A DNA stretch of 64,000 bases from Paraburkholderia panacisoli (lineage in GTDB: Bacteria > Pseudomonadota > Gammaproteobacteria > Burkholderiales > Burkholderiaceae), in assembly GCF_008369935.1 (NCBI RefSeq), contig NZ_VTUZ01000021.1:62001-126000 (forward strand). The letters run 5' to 3'. The stretch's first letter is position 1; every line of letters starts with the position of its first letter. Of the stretch, positions 13,064-20,260 are shown piece after piece. Both the position numbers and the translations under genes were made by a program. Below the pieces are notes generated by a model, which did not search any database, was not told the origin of the DNA, and saw nothing but the letters and a program-made list of their open reading frames with translations.

Positions 13064-13777
13064 ATGACTCTCATACGGATTGCCTGCGTGCTGGCGCTGC
13101 TGGGCGGCGTCGTTCCGGTGGCCGCTCACGCGCAGCGCGTCGCGCGCGACGCAAAGGCGGCCAGCGCCGCGTCGAACAACGCATCCGGCGACGCGCACCG
13201 GCGCTCGCCTGATGCGCCGTTCGCTTTCCGCGGTGTCGCGCTCGGCATCACGCTCGACGAATTCCGCGCCGGCTCGACCGTGCGCGCGACGCCGCTCGGC
13301 AGCGTCCCGGTTTGCGAGACCGACGTGCAGGCGGGCGCGCTCGGCATGCGGCTGAAATCTCGCGACAGTCTGACGGTCGCGTGCCGCTGGGCGCATCGGG
13401 AGGACGACCGCTGGGCGCTGTCGCAAGCGGTGGTCGACGGCGCACCTGCGCTGGAGCACGTGCTGCGCTTCGCGCGCACCGACGCGCAGAGCGCGTTGCA
13501 TCTGTACGAGATTTCGTTCGTGATCGACGAGATCACCGCCGAGGACTTGCGCGACGCGCTCGCGGACCGGTACGGGCCGCCGCGCCTCGCGACGCGGAAC
13601 GTGTCGTCGCCGGGCGCGCTGCCGATGTATGTGTGGGAAAACGCGGTCAGTTCGATCACGTTGTGCTTTCTGCCGGGCAGCCGCAACGGCACGCTCACGT
13701 ATCTGCTGAAGGGCTCGGACGCGTGGGTGAAGTCGGTCGTGCGGCAATGGCAGGCGAGCGGCGCCGAGGCGGGGTGA
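13064..13777 (+). CDS. Exported hypothetical protein
   Basis: 237 residues with a clear signal peptide (LIRIACVLALLGGVVPVAAHA, cleavage after AHA). The mature part contains FRGVALGITLDEFRAG, a pattern also seen in other periplasmic proteins that have a G(v/l)xLGxxxxEF repeat. Four Cys (near 89, 106, 201 and in the signal) could allow one periplasmic disulfide. It has no lipobox and no recognised catalytic motif. It lies in the middle of the exported-protein run, 85 bases ahead of the FlgH-like gene. Confidence 0.68.
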   Translation: MTLIRIACVLALLGGVVPVAAHAQRVARDAKAASAASNNASGDAHRRSPDAPFAFRGVALGITLDEFRAGSTVRATPLGSVPVCETDVQAGALGMRLKSRDSLTVACRWAHREDDRWALSQAVVDGAPALEHVLRFARTDAQSALHLYEISFVIDEITAEDLRDALADRYGPPRLATRNVSSPGALPMYVWENAVSSITLCFLPGSRNGTLTYLLKGSDAWVKSVVRQWQASGAEAG

Positions 13778-13862
13778 TGAGCAAACCTGATGAATGGCGC
13801 GCCACGCCCGCACAACCCATTTTGAACCCGGCCGACCCGGCCTGTCCCGCCAAGGAGCACGC

Positions 13863-14534
13863 ATGAGCGCGCTACGTCTGACTGTCGCGCTAGTCGCCAC
13901 GGTTTGCCTCGCGGCTTGCGCGAGCCATCAGCAGAACTCGATCGTCGATACGCCGATGGCGCCGCCGCTCGCCTCGGCGCCGCTGAACGTCAACACGCAA
14001 GGCGCGATCTATCAGGCGGGCACGCCGCTGCTACTCTATGAAACGCCGCGCGCCCAGCATATCGGCGATGTGCTGACGATCCGCCTCGCGGAATCGTATA
14101 GCGGCAACAACAGCTCGACCGCCGCGGCGAGTCGCGCGAGCAGCATCACTGCCGACGCCGCCGATCACTCCAGCAACGCCGCCGCACGCCTCGCGCGGCT
14201 GTTCAACATCGGCTCGGCGAGCACGGAATACAAAGGGCAGGGCAGTCTCACCGACGCCAGCGGCATGAGCGGCACGCTGGCCGTCACCGTGATCGGCACG
14301 ATGTCGACCGGCAACCTGGTGGTGTCGGGCGAGAAGGTGATTGCGATGAGCGGCAACCGCGACCGCTTGCGGCTGTCGGGTATCGTCAATCCTAAGGATA
14401 TCGAAGCGGGTAACTTCGTCGCGTCGAGCAAGGTCGCGAACGCGCGCATCGAGCAGGCCGGCGTGGGCATGGTGTCCGACTCCACCACGATGGGCTGGCT
14501 GCAGAGAATGTTCCTCAGCGTGCTGACGTTCTGA
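13863..14534 (+). CDS. Orphan FlgH-like L-ring lipoprotein
   Basis: 223 residues. The ATG at 13863 has a strong ribosome binding site (CAAGGAG). The signal peptide ends in the lipobox LAAC. The whole FlgH pattern is present in order: GAIYQAGTPLLLYETPRAQHIGD, LTIRL, SGTLAVTVIG, GNLVVSGEKVIAM, RLSGIVNPKDIEAGN, S-KVANARIEQAG-G, and MGWLQRMFLSVL at the C-terminus. FlgH forms the outer-membrane L-ring of the flagellum and normally lies beside flgI and flgG. Here there is no flagellar gene in the window; neighbours are regulators and exported proteins of unknown function. It could be a spare L-ring subunit, or a ring lipoprotein recruited to another envelope device. Confidence 0.9.
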   Translation: MSALRLTVALVATVCLAACASHQQNSIVDTPMAPPLASAPLNVNTQGAIYQAGTPLLLYETPRAQHIGDVLTIRLAESYSGNNSSTAAASRASSITADAADHSSNAAARLARLFNIGSASTEYKGQGSLTDASGMSGTLAVTVIGTMSTGNLVVSGEKVIAMSGNRDRLRLSGIVNPKDIEAGNFVASSKVANARIEQAGVGMVSDSTTMGWLQRMFLSVLTF

Positions 14535-14547
14535 GGCCGGGCGGCGC

Positions 14548-14573
14548 GCGATGCAACGTACCGCCTGCATCGC
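14548..14573. terminator. Hairpin between convergent flgH-like gene and second regulator
   Basis: A perfect 8-bp inverted repeat GCGATGCA / TGCATCGC with a 10-base loop fills most of the 63-base gap between two convergent stops. It has no T run on either side, so termination is likely but not certain. Confidence 0.4.
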
Positions 14574-14597
14574 TCGTCGCCCGTCACACACACCGCG

Positions 14598-15335
14598 TTA
14601 GCTCAGCGACGCGCTGCGCTCGGCTGCGCCGATCTCGCCGTCCGGCACGAAGACATAGCCGCGTCCCCATACCGTTTGCACATAGCGCGGCTCGGACGGG
14701 TCCACTTCGATCAGCCGGCGCAGACGCCAGATCGACACGTCCAGACTGCGATTGCGATGCGCCTCGCTATTGCCGTGCAATTTCTCCAGCAACTGCGCGC
14801 GTGTGAGCACGGTCATCGCGTGGGTGACGAACACCTTGAGCATCGCGAATTCGCTCGAACGCAGCGGGATGCGCTCGCCGTCGCGGCGCAATTCGCGCGC
14901 CGGGAAATTCACTTCGAAACGCCCGAAATGATACGGTGCACGCTGCTCCGGCGCGCCCGGCGCAATTGCGCCGCGCCGGCGCAGCACCGTGCGAATCCGC
15001 GCGACCAGCTCGCTCGGTTCGAATGGCTTGCCGAGATAGTCGTCGGCGCCGAGTTCGAGTCCGATCACGCGGTCGATCGGATCGGCGCGCGCGGTCAGCA
15101 GGATCACGGGAATATCGTCGCCGGCGACGCGCAATGCGCGCAGCGCGCTTATGCCGTCGAGCTCCGGCATCATGATGTCGAGCACGATCAGCGCGGGACG
15201 CTCTTCCTGCAATTTGCGCTGCAGCGCCATGCCGTGTTCGAGCGTGGCGACTTTGAAGCCACGCCCCTGTAGATATTCGCTGACGAGCTCACGGACGACG
15301 GCGTCGTCGTCGACGACAAGAATGGTTTGGTTCAT
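14598..15335 (-). CDS. OmpR-family response regulator, no adjacent kinase
   Basis: 245 residues with a full receiver (DDD at 9-11, Asp in IVLDIMMPELDG, LLTA, LGKPF) and an OmpR winged helix (RSLDVSIWRLRRLIEVDP, GRGYVFVPD). It is strikingly similar to the regulator at 11513-12253 along its whole length, including the unusual HG-LQRKLQEERP segment, so the two look like duplicates. Unlike that one it has no histidine kinase next to it. Upstream on the same strand are a lipoprotein and a periplasmic protein. It may share the EnvZ-like kinase at 10245 or use a distant one. Confidence 0.93.
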   Translation of the reverse strand: MNQTILVVDDDAVVRELVSEYLQGRGFKVATLEHGMALQRKLQEERPALIVLDIMMPELDGISALRALRVAGDDIPVILLTARADPIDRVIGLELGADDYLGKPFEPSELVARIRTVLRRRGAIAPGAPEQRAPYHFGRFEVNFPARELRRDGERIPLRSSEFAMLKVFVTHAMTVLTRAQLLEKLHGNSEAHRNRSLDVSIWRLRRLIEVDPSEPRYVQTVWGRGYVFVPDGEIGAAERSASLS

Positions 15336-15437
15336 TCAGGTCATCTTAGTGATCCGCGCGGGCGCCGAAAAGCGCGCGAGGCTTTCGAATTCTTTCCCGT
15401 GTAAGACGACGCAAGCAACGACCCAAGGAGCGCGCGC

Positions 15438-16079
15438 TCAATTCGCCTGCGACGTTTGAATGGTCTGCATTGGCTGCCGCCCGAAGTCGGTCTGATCGAC
15501 CACCATCCGGTCGATCAGACCACTGAGCTTGGTCGACGCGGACGAGAAGCGGTCGGTGTTGAGGCCACCGGTCTGATAGCGGGCCGTGACGAGAATGCGG
15601 CCGTCCTGGATCAGCGTCAGATCGATGATCGACAGGTACTGGACCGATTCGTCGCTGAACGAACGGCGGCCGTAGTCGATCGCGGCGTTGTATACGAGCC
15701 GCGCCTCGCAGCCGGCGGGCGAGGTGCCCGGATTGTAGACGTCCGAACGAATGCCGCGCCGTTCGAGCGCGAGTTGCAGCGCGGGCACGAAATCGCCGAC
15801 CGACACCATCTGGTTCACCTCGATGCAGACGTGGTGCAGGTCGGCCGGCCGGCCGTTGACGAAGGTCGGCGACGAATAGTTCGCCGCGATCGCGTAGCCG
15901 GCCTGAATCACCGAACCGGTGGCGTCGGCCGCCTGAATCAGAGTCCACGCGCAGCCGTTCAGGCCGAACGCCAGCGACGCGGCGACGGCCAGCCACGCGC
16001 AGGGCCGCCGCAATCTGACCCACGCGGCCCGAGGGGCTCGCGTGAAAGCATAAGCGTGCATGCTCGGCGTGAAGGTCAT
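15438..16079 (-). CDS. Lipoprotein of unknown function
   Basis: 213 residues from the ATG at 16079 (a start 18 bases later is also possible; neither ribosome site is strong). A long N-region is followed by AWLAVAASLAFGLNGC, a lipobox with Cys near 44. The mature part keeps VNQMVSVGDFVPALQLALERRGIRSDVY and AARLVYNAAIDYG-like segments, resembling small lipoproteins that present an ordered alpha/beta domain. No enzyme motif is seen. It ends 102 bases above the second response regulator and probably shares its transcript. Confidence 0.7.
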   Translation of the reverse strand: MTFTPSMHAYAFTRAPRAAWVRLRRPCAWLAVAASLAFGLNGCAWTLIQAADATGSVIQAGYAIAANYSSPTFVNGRPADLHHVCIEVNQMVSVGDFVPALQLALERRGIRSDVYNPGTSPAGCEARLVYNAAIDYGRRSFSDESVQYLSIIDLTLIQDGRILVTARYQTGGLNTDRFSSASTKLSGLIDRMVVDQTDFGRQPMQTIQTSQAN

Positions 16080-16147
16080 GAGACGGTGCCTGGTGGCGGT
16101 CAGGGGATGCGGCGGCTCGCAACGGACAGCGGCGATGAATCCCACGC

Positions 16148-16609
16148 TCAGCGCGTGATGCGCAGGCGCAATTCGTTTTGCCCTTGCACGCTTGCCGTGA
16201 CGCTGACGCGCCGGTCGGCGGTGGTCACGATGAAATGCTGACGCGTCGGCGTGTTGACGTCGTGCACGATGTTCGGGAAGCACGCCGCGATGTCGGCGCC
16301 GAATTCTTCGAGCGGATCGTTGACCACGCCGTCGGCTTGCCAGTGCGCGCGCCAGTGGCAATCGTATGCGTGCGTGTTGGCGCGGCAGTCGTCGGCGTTC
16401 GAGAGGCCCGGCAATTGCGCGGCGGGTTGCGTGCGCAACTGCTTGAAATCGGCCGCGCCGACGATGTGCGTGAGCGCGGGGCAAACATCCGCAGGCTCGG
16501 CCGGCGAGGTGGCTTGCGCTGCGTGCGCGGCGCTCGCGAGCAGCAAGGCTGCGCCGAGAGCGAGCGCGGCGCGCTGGGTCAAAGCATGGGAGCGGCGATC
16601 GAATGACAT
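16148..16609 (-). CDS. Periplasmic hypothetical protein
   Basis: 153 residues with a signal peptide (RAALALGAALLLASAAHA). The mature protein has Cys in DVCPAL, ADDCRAN, YDCHWR and ACFPNI, an even number that suggests two disulfides, consistent with the periplasm. The start at 16609 is chosen because it places the signal peptide at the N-terminus; the frame stays open to 16699. Nothing is recognised. It is the first of three minus-strand genes ending with the second regulator. Confidence 0.65.
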   Translation of the reverse strand: MSFDRRSHALTQRAALALGAALLLASAAHAAQATSPAEPADVCPALTHIVGAADFKQLRTQPAAQLPGLSNADDCRANTHAYDCHWRAHWQADGVVNDPLEEFGADIAACFPNIVHDVNTPTRQHFIVTTADRRVSVTASVQGQNELRLRITR

Positions 16610-16932
16610 GGGCGGAGAGTCCAGTAGCGGTGAATGACGTTGGGGCCGACGCGTGGTACGGCCCGCACGACTATCGTCGCTGCCGGCAGGCATTTTCAAA
16701 GGGCGGAACAGCTTGGCCGCTTCGCAAATGCTTGCGAATTCTTCTCGCGTGTTTCAGGGACTTGCGTTGTGTTGCCGTGCGGCGGGTGATGAGTGCGCGG
16801 GTGTGTCGCGCGTCGTTGCGTGTCTGTGTGCAATGCGACGATCGCCGTGGCGGTGTTTCGCGCATTGGATCGGCGCGCGTGAGGCTCGCCGGGTTGTCGC
16901 GCCGGATGGCTCGCTGCGGGCCTGGGCCACGC
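16610..16932. other. Intergenic stretch without recognisable gene
   Basis: 323 bases between the start of the periplasmic protein gene and the stop of the SDR gene, both on the minus strand. The open frames crossing it are Arg/Cys-rich and lack start signals. It presumably carries the promoter of the 16609-14598 unit. I see no terminator hairpin with a T run. Confidence 0.5.
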
Positions 16933-17730
16933 TCAGCCGAGCGTCAGCCCGCCGTCGACGTGAATCACCTGGCCGGTGATGTGGCGCGCTTCGTCGGAGA
17001 GCAGGAACGCGATCAGCGCAGCGACATCCGCGGGCTCGGCGACGTGGCCGAGCGGCGTTGCTTCGGCGGCGCGGGCCCACACCGATGCGTTATCGGCACT
17101 CGGCCCACGATCTTTGCGGGTGTACCCAGGCGCCACGCAATTGACCGTCACGCCGTGCGGCGCGAGTTCGGCGGCGGCGGTTTTCGCCAGCGATTCGAGC
17201 GCCGCTTTCGCCGCCGCCGTGGCGGCAAACGGCACATCCGCGCGATAGCGGTGCGCGACGAACGAACTCAGCGCGATCACGCGGCCGCGTTTCGACGTTT
17301 CGAATGCGGGGGTGGCGCGTTTGACGAGCGCAGCGAACGCGGCCGGCATCGCGGCGAACGCCGCGCCGAACGTGTCGGGGTCGAGGGCGGCGAGCGTCTG
17401 ACGCTGCGCATGTCCGGCGTTGGCGACCAGTTGATCGAGTGCGCCGAAGCTCGCGAGGGTTTGGTGGACCAGATGCTCGGCGGCGCCGCGTTCGGCGAGA
17501 TCGCCGAATACCGTCGCGCAGCTTGCGCCCTTCGCGTCGCACTCGGCGGCGACATCGGAGAGACGCTGGCGGGCGGCGGCGTCGGCGCCACGTGCGTGCA
17601 GCATCAGTGCCGAGCCCGGCGCGGCGATGCGCCGCGCGAGCGCCGCGCCGATGCCGGAACCCGCGCCGGTAATCAGCACGACGCGCGCGGGGCCGGCGCC
17701 GCTTGCGTTGCTGTTATCGCCCGCGCTCAT
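16933..17730 (-). CDS. SDR-family protein with altered YxxxK motif
   Basis: 265 residues with the classical short-chain dehydrogenase layout: TGAGSGIG cofactor motif near 21, VANAGH (NAG motif) near 104, and the catalytic-Ser segment VIALSSFVAH. The C-terminal is a PGYTRKD loop and GQVIHVDGGLTLG. In place of the active-site YxxxK it has T-A-A-A-K (in PFAATAAAKAAL), so the catalytic Tyr is Thr. It could be a non-catalytic NAD(P)-binding protein or act by another mechanism. It begins two bases after the ABC transporter stop and so is translated from the same message. Confidence 0.88.
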   Translation of the reverse strand: MSAGDNSNASGAGPARVVLITGAGSGIGAALARRIAAPGSALMLHARGADAAARQRLSDVAAECDAKGASCATVFGDLAERGAAEHLVHQTLASFGALDQLVANAGHAQRQTLAALDPDTFGAAFAAMPAAFAALVKRATPAFETSKRGRVIALSSFVAHRYRADVPFAATAAAKAALESLAKTAAAELAPHGVTVNCVAPGYTRKDRGPSADNASVWARAAEATPLGHVAEPADVAALIAFLLSDEARHITGQVIHVDGGLTLG

Positions 17731-17732
17731 AC

Positions 17733-19484
17733 TCAGGCCGCGACCGCTTCGCCGGAGCGTTCGACGTCGAGCGTTTCGTCGTGGAACGCAGCCAGCGATT
17801 CGCGATGCGCGACGCTGACAATCGCCGCCTTCGGCAACCGCTCCGTAAACATGCGATAAAGACGCGCTTCGTTTTCTGCATCGAGCGCGCTGGTGGCTTC
17901 ATCGAGGAACAGGTAGTCGGGCTTGTGCAGCAGCACGCGCGCGGCGGCGAGGCGCTGCTGTTCGCCCGGCGACAGAATGCGCGTCCAGTGTCCCGATTCC
18001 TTCAGACGGTCGGCGTACTCCGACAGGTGGCAGGTGACGAGCGCTTCGCGGCACTCGTCGTCGCTGTAGGCGTCGGCTGCGGACGGATAGGCGAGCGCCG
18101 CCTTGAGCGTGCCGATCGGCATGTAGCTGACCTGCGGGATGAACATCATGCGCGCGTTGACCGGCGCGTCGATCGAGCCGTCGCCGAACGGCCACAGGCC
18201 GGCGAGCGCGCGCATCAGCGTGCTCTTGCCCGAGCCGGAGGGACCGCGCACCAGCCAGCGTGAACCCGGCTGAATAGCGATATCGCGAATACGGGACAGC
18301 GGGTTGCCGTTCGGCAACGCGAGTTTGAGGCCGTCGGTGGAAAGCTGATCGGAATCGACGAAATGCAGATTGATGCCGCCATGCTCGGTGGCCGGCGAGA
18401 CCGATTCCTTCAGGCGCGGCGCATGGACGACGCGCCCGAATTCGCGCAACCGGTTCACGGTGGCACGCCATTCGACGAGGCTCGCGTAACTATTGATGAA
18501 CCACGAAAACGAATCGCTGACGGTGCCGAATGCACTCGAGATCTGCATCAGCACACCGAACGTGAACGCGCCTGCGAAGTAGCGGGGCGCGGCGACAACC
18601 AGCGGAAAGATGATCGCGATCTGGCCGTAGAAGCTCAGCACGAAGGTGAGCCGCTTCGTGTACTTCATCACCTGCCACCAGTTGTCGCGGATGCGATGGA
18701 ACAGCGAGTGGGCGTTCGTCTTCTCGGTATCCATGCCGTTGTAGAAGGCGATCTGCTCGGCGTTCTCGCGCAGACGGATCAGGCCGAAACGGAAATCGGC
18801 CTCGACTTTCTGCGCCTGGTAGTTGATCGACACGAGCGGATGGCCGACCTTCTGGATGATGAGCGAACCGACCACCGCGTACAGCGCCGCGGCCCACACC
18901 ATGTAGCCGGGAATCTGCAGCGGCATGCCGCCGAGCGAGATGGTCAGCGCGCCAGCCAGCGACCACAGGATCGTGATGAACGACACGAGCGTGACGATCG
19001 TGGACAGCAAGTCCAGCGTCAGCGACAGGGTGGTGGTGGCGAACGATTGCAGGTCGTCGCTGATCCGCTGGTCGGGGTTGTCGGCGAGCCGGTCGCGCTC
19101 GATCCGGTAGAAGGCGCTGTCGTGCAGCCACTCGTTCAGGTAGCGCGTGGTCAGCCACTGGCGCCAGCGGAAGCCGAGCATCTGGCGCAGATAACGCCCA
19201 TACACCGCGAGGATGATGAAGCCGAACGCGAGTCCCGAGAACACCATCAGCAGGTGCGGGAAATCGTGCACGTTCTTGGTTTGCAGCGCGTTGTAGAAGT
19301 CGGCGCTCCAGCGGTTCAGGCGCACGTTGATCCACACGACGAGCAGGTTCATCACGATGATCGCGATGAGCAGACCCCACGCCGTCTTGCGTTCTTCGGA
19401 GACCCAATAAGGTTTGATCAGGCTCCAGGCGGAGACTTTTTCGTCGGCCGGCAGCGCGGGGCTGGCAGAGATGTTTGATGTCAT
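17733..19484 (-). CDS. ABC transporter, fused permease-ATPase, YddA/SbmA-like
   Basis: 583 residues. The N-terminal membrane domain (about 30-330, six segments) carries the ABC_membrane_2 features WSADFYNALQ, RQMLGFRWRQWLTTRYLNEW and DNPDQRISDD, found in the YddA/BacA/SbmA and peroxisomal ABCD groups. The ATPase domain has Walker A GPSGSGKST, signature LSPGEQQRLAAARVLL and Walker B YLFLDEATSALD. These families act as homodimers in the inner membrane; SbmA/BacA take up peptides, whereas the substrate of YddA types is unknown. It overlaps in function only by position with the following SDR gene. Ribosome site AGGA precedes the ATG. Confidence 0.92.
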   Translation of the reverse strand: MTSNISASPALPADEKVSAWSLIKPYWVSEERKTAWGLLIAIIVMNLLVVWINVRLNRWSADFYNALQTKNVHDFPHLLMVFSGLAFGFIILAVYGRYLRQMLGFRWRQWLTTRYLNEWLHDSAFYRIERDRLADNPDQRISDDLQSFATTTLSLTLDLLSTIVTLVSFITILWSLAGALTISLGGMPLQIPGYMVWAAALYAVVGSLIIQKVGHPLVSINYQAQKVEADFRFGLIRLRENAEQIAFYNGMDTEKTNAHSLFHRIRDNWWQVMKYTKRLTFVLSFYGQIAIIFPLVVAAPRYFAGAFTFGVLMQISSAFGTVSDSFSWFINSYASLVEWRATVNRLREFGRVVHAPRLKESVSPATEHGGINLHFVDSDQLSTDGLKLALPNGNPLSRIRDIAIQPGSRWLVRGPSGSGKSTLMRALAGLWPFGDGSIDAPVNARMMFIPQVSYMPIGTLKAALAYPSAADAYSDDECREALVTCHLSEYADRLKESGHWTRILSPGEQQRLAAARVLLHKPDYLFLDEATSALDAENEARLYRMFTERLPKAAIVSVAHRESLAAFHDETLDVERSGEAVAA

Positions 19485-19496
19485 GAGCGTCCTGAT

Positions 19497-19535
19497 GAAG
19501 TGCTGGCCCGAAGTGCTGATCCGAAGCGCCTGCCC
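19497..19535. repeat. Three 13-bp tandem repeats in the ABC transporter leader
   Basis: Three consecutive 13-mers GAAGTGCTGGCCC, GAAGTGCTGATCC, GAAGCGCCTGCCC lie 13-51 bases above the ABC transporter ATG, on the complementary strand. They may be a binding array or a slipped-strand remnant. Confidence 0.6.
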
Positions 19536-19673
19536 ATGCGGGCCGGCCCATGTCGGGCTGTCCCGCTGAGGACCGGCCCATCCTCGGGGCCGCCCTGCAA
19601 CGGGGGTGCGGTACTTGCCGGACGTCGGGTTCGGCGAACGCGCGTCCGGGCGAGCGCCCGATTCTGGCGTGAC

Positions 19674-19707
19674 GCCCTTAAGCGAGAATTAATTTTCGCT
19701 TAAGGGC
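19674..19707. repeat. 34-bp near-perfect palindrome
   Basis: Arms GCCCTTAAGCGA and TCGCTTAAGGGC are perfect 12-bp complements. The ten bases between them, GAATTAATTT, continue the symmetry with one G-T position. No T run follows. It lies 190 bases above the ABC transporter start and about 210 bases above the TPP riboswitch, between divergent units. Confidence 0.85.
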
Positions 19708-19914
19708 CTCACGTCGATGCCGCCGCCTGCGCGTGCCGGCATGCGAGCCGTCCACACCACGCTTGTTGCGGCATCCGGTCCCGGCATTGTGCCAGAGCGC
19801 CGAGGCCGCTCGCATCGACGCGCAGAAACAAGGCGCCGGATCAAACTCCGGCCGGGCGTGCAAGCGGCTGGTTTGCGGGCGCCGCGCCTTTTATGGTCTA
19901 ATGGCCTGCGACGA

Positions 19915-20025
19915 AACAGGGGTGCTTCGCCCACAGGCGGCGTGATTTTCACACCGCGGCGGCGAGGCTGAGAGAGACCCTTTGCACCCGATCCGGGTAA
20001 TACCGGCGCGGGAAGTTTCCGGAAG
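19915..20025 (+). ncRNA. TPP riboswitch (THI box)
   Basis: The conserved parts occur in order: ACAGGGGTGCTT, a variable stem, GAGGCTGAGAGAGACCC, then ACCCGATCCGGGTAATACCGGCG and GGGAAG closing the outer stem. The CUGAGA and GGGUAAUACC segments are the pyrimidine and pyrophosphate sensor helices. It stands directly upstream of thiO, thiS, thiG and thiE, which fits feedback by thiamine pyrophosphate. The exact ends of stem P1 are approximate. Confidence 0.95.
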
Positions 20026-20070
20026 CAGCCAGTCTTCCATTCCCCGCCGGGCGGCGTCCGTACTTCGGTA

Positions 20071-20130
20071 CGCGCGTATCGTCCGGCCGGCTTCACCCGC
20101 CGGTTTCGTCCTGGGTACGTGCGTTTTTTT
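20071..20130 (+). terminator. Probable riboswitch-controlled terminator
   Basis: CGCGCGTAT (20071-20079) can pair with GTACGTGCG (20115-20123) using two G-U pairs, with an inner CCGGC/GCCGG hairpin in the loop and seven T at 20124-20130. The left strand also belongs to an alternative CGTAC-TTCG-GTACG hairpin just before it. This would give a TPP-dependent switch between read-through and termination. The pairing was worked out by eye. Confidence 0.55.
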
Positions 20131-20149
20131 GCCGTACGGAAAGGACTCG

Positions 20150-20260
20150 ATGACCGCCTATTCTTCAGATATGTGTTTTGCTCTTCGCCACGGCGCCGTC
20201 GGCGCGTCGTGCTTTAGCCTTGCTTGCCGCCGCGAGCCGGAGTGGGAGTGCGCGCGATGA
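20150..20260 (+). CDS. 36-codon leader ORF coupled to thiO
   Basis: The ATG is preceded by GGAAAGGACTCG, the best ribosome binding site in the thiamine leader. The predicted peptide begins MTAYSSDMCF, has four Cys, and its stop TGA overlaps the thiO ATG (ATGA). It is not recognised. It may serve only to couple thiO translation to the riboswitch leader. Whether the peptide itself has a role cannot be told from one sequence. Confidence 0.45.
   Translation: MTAYSSDMCFALRHGAVGASCFSLACRREPEWECAR

Noticed and set aside
12674..13900. 408-codon minus-strand frame opposite the small exported proteins
   Set aside because: Arg/Gln-rich low-complexity translation. The plus strand has signal peptides, lipoboxes and ribosome sites for four genes.
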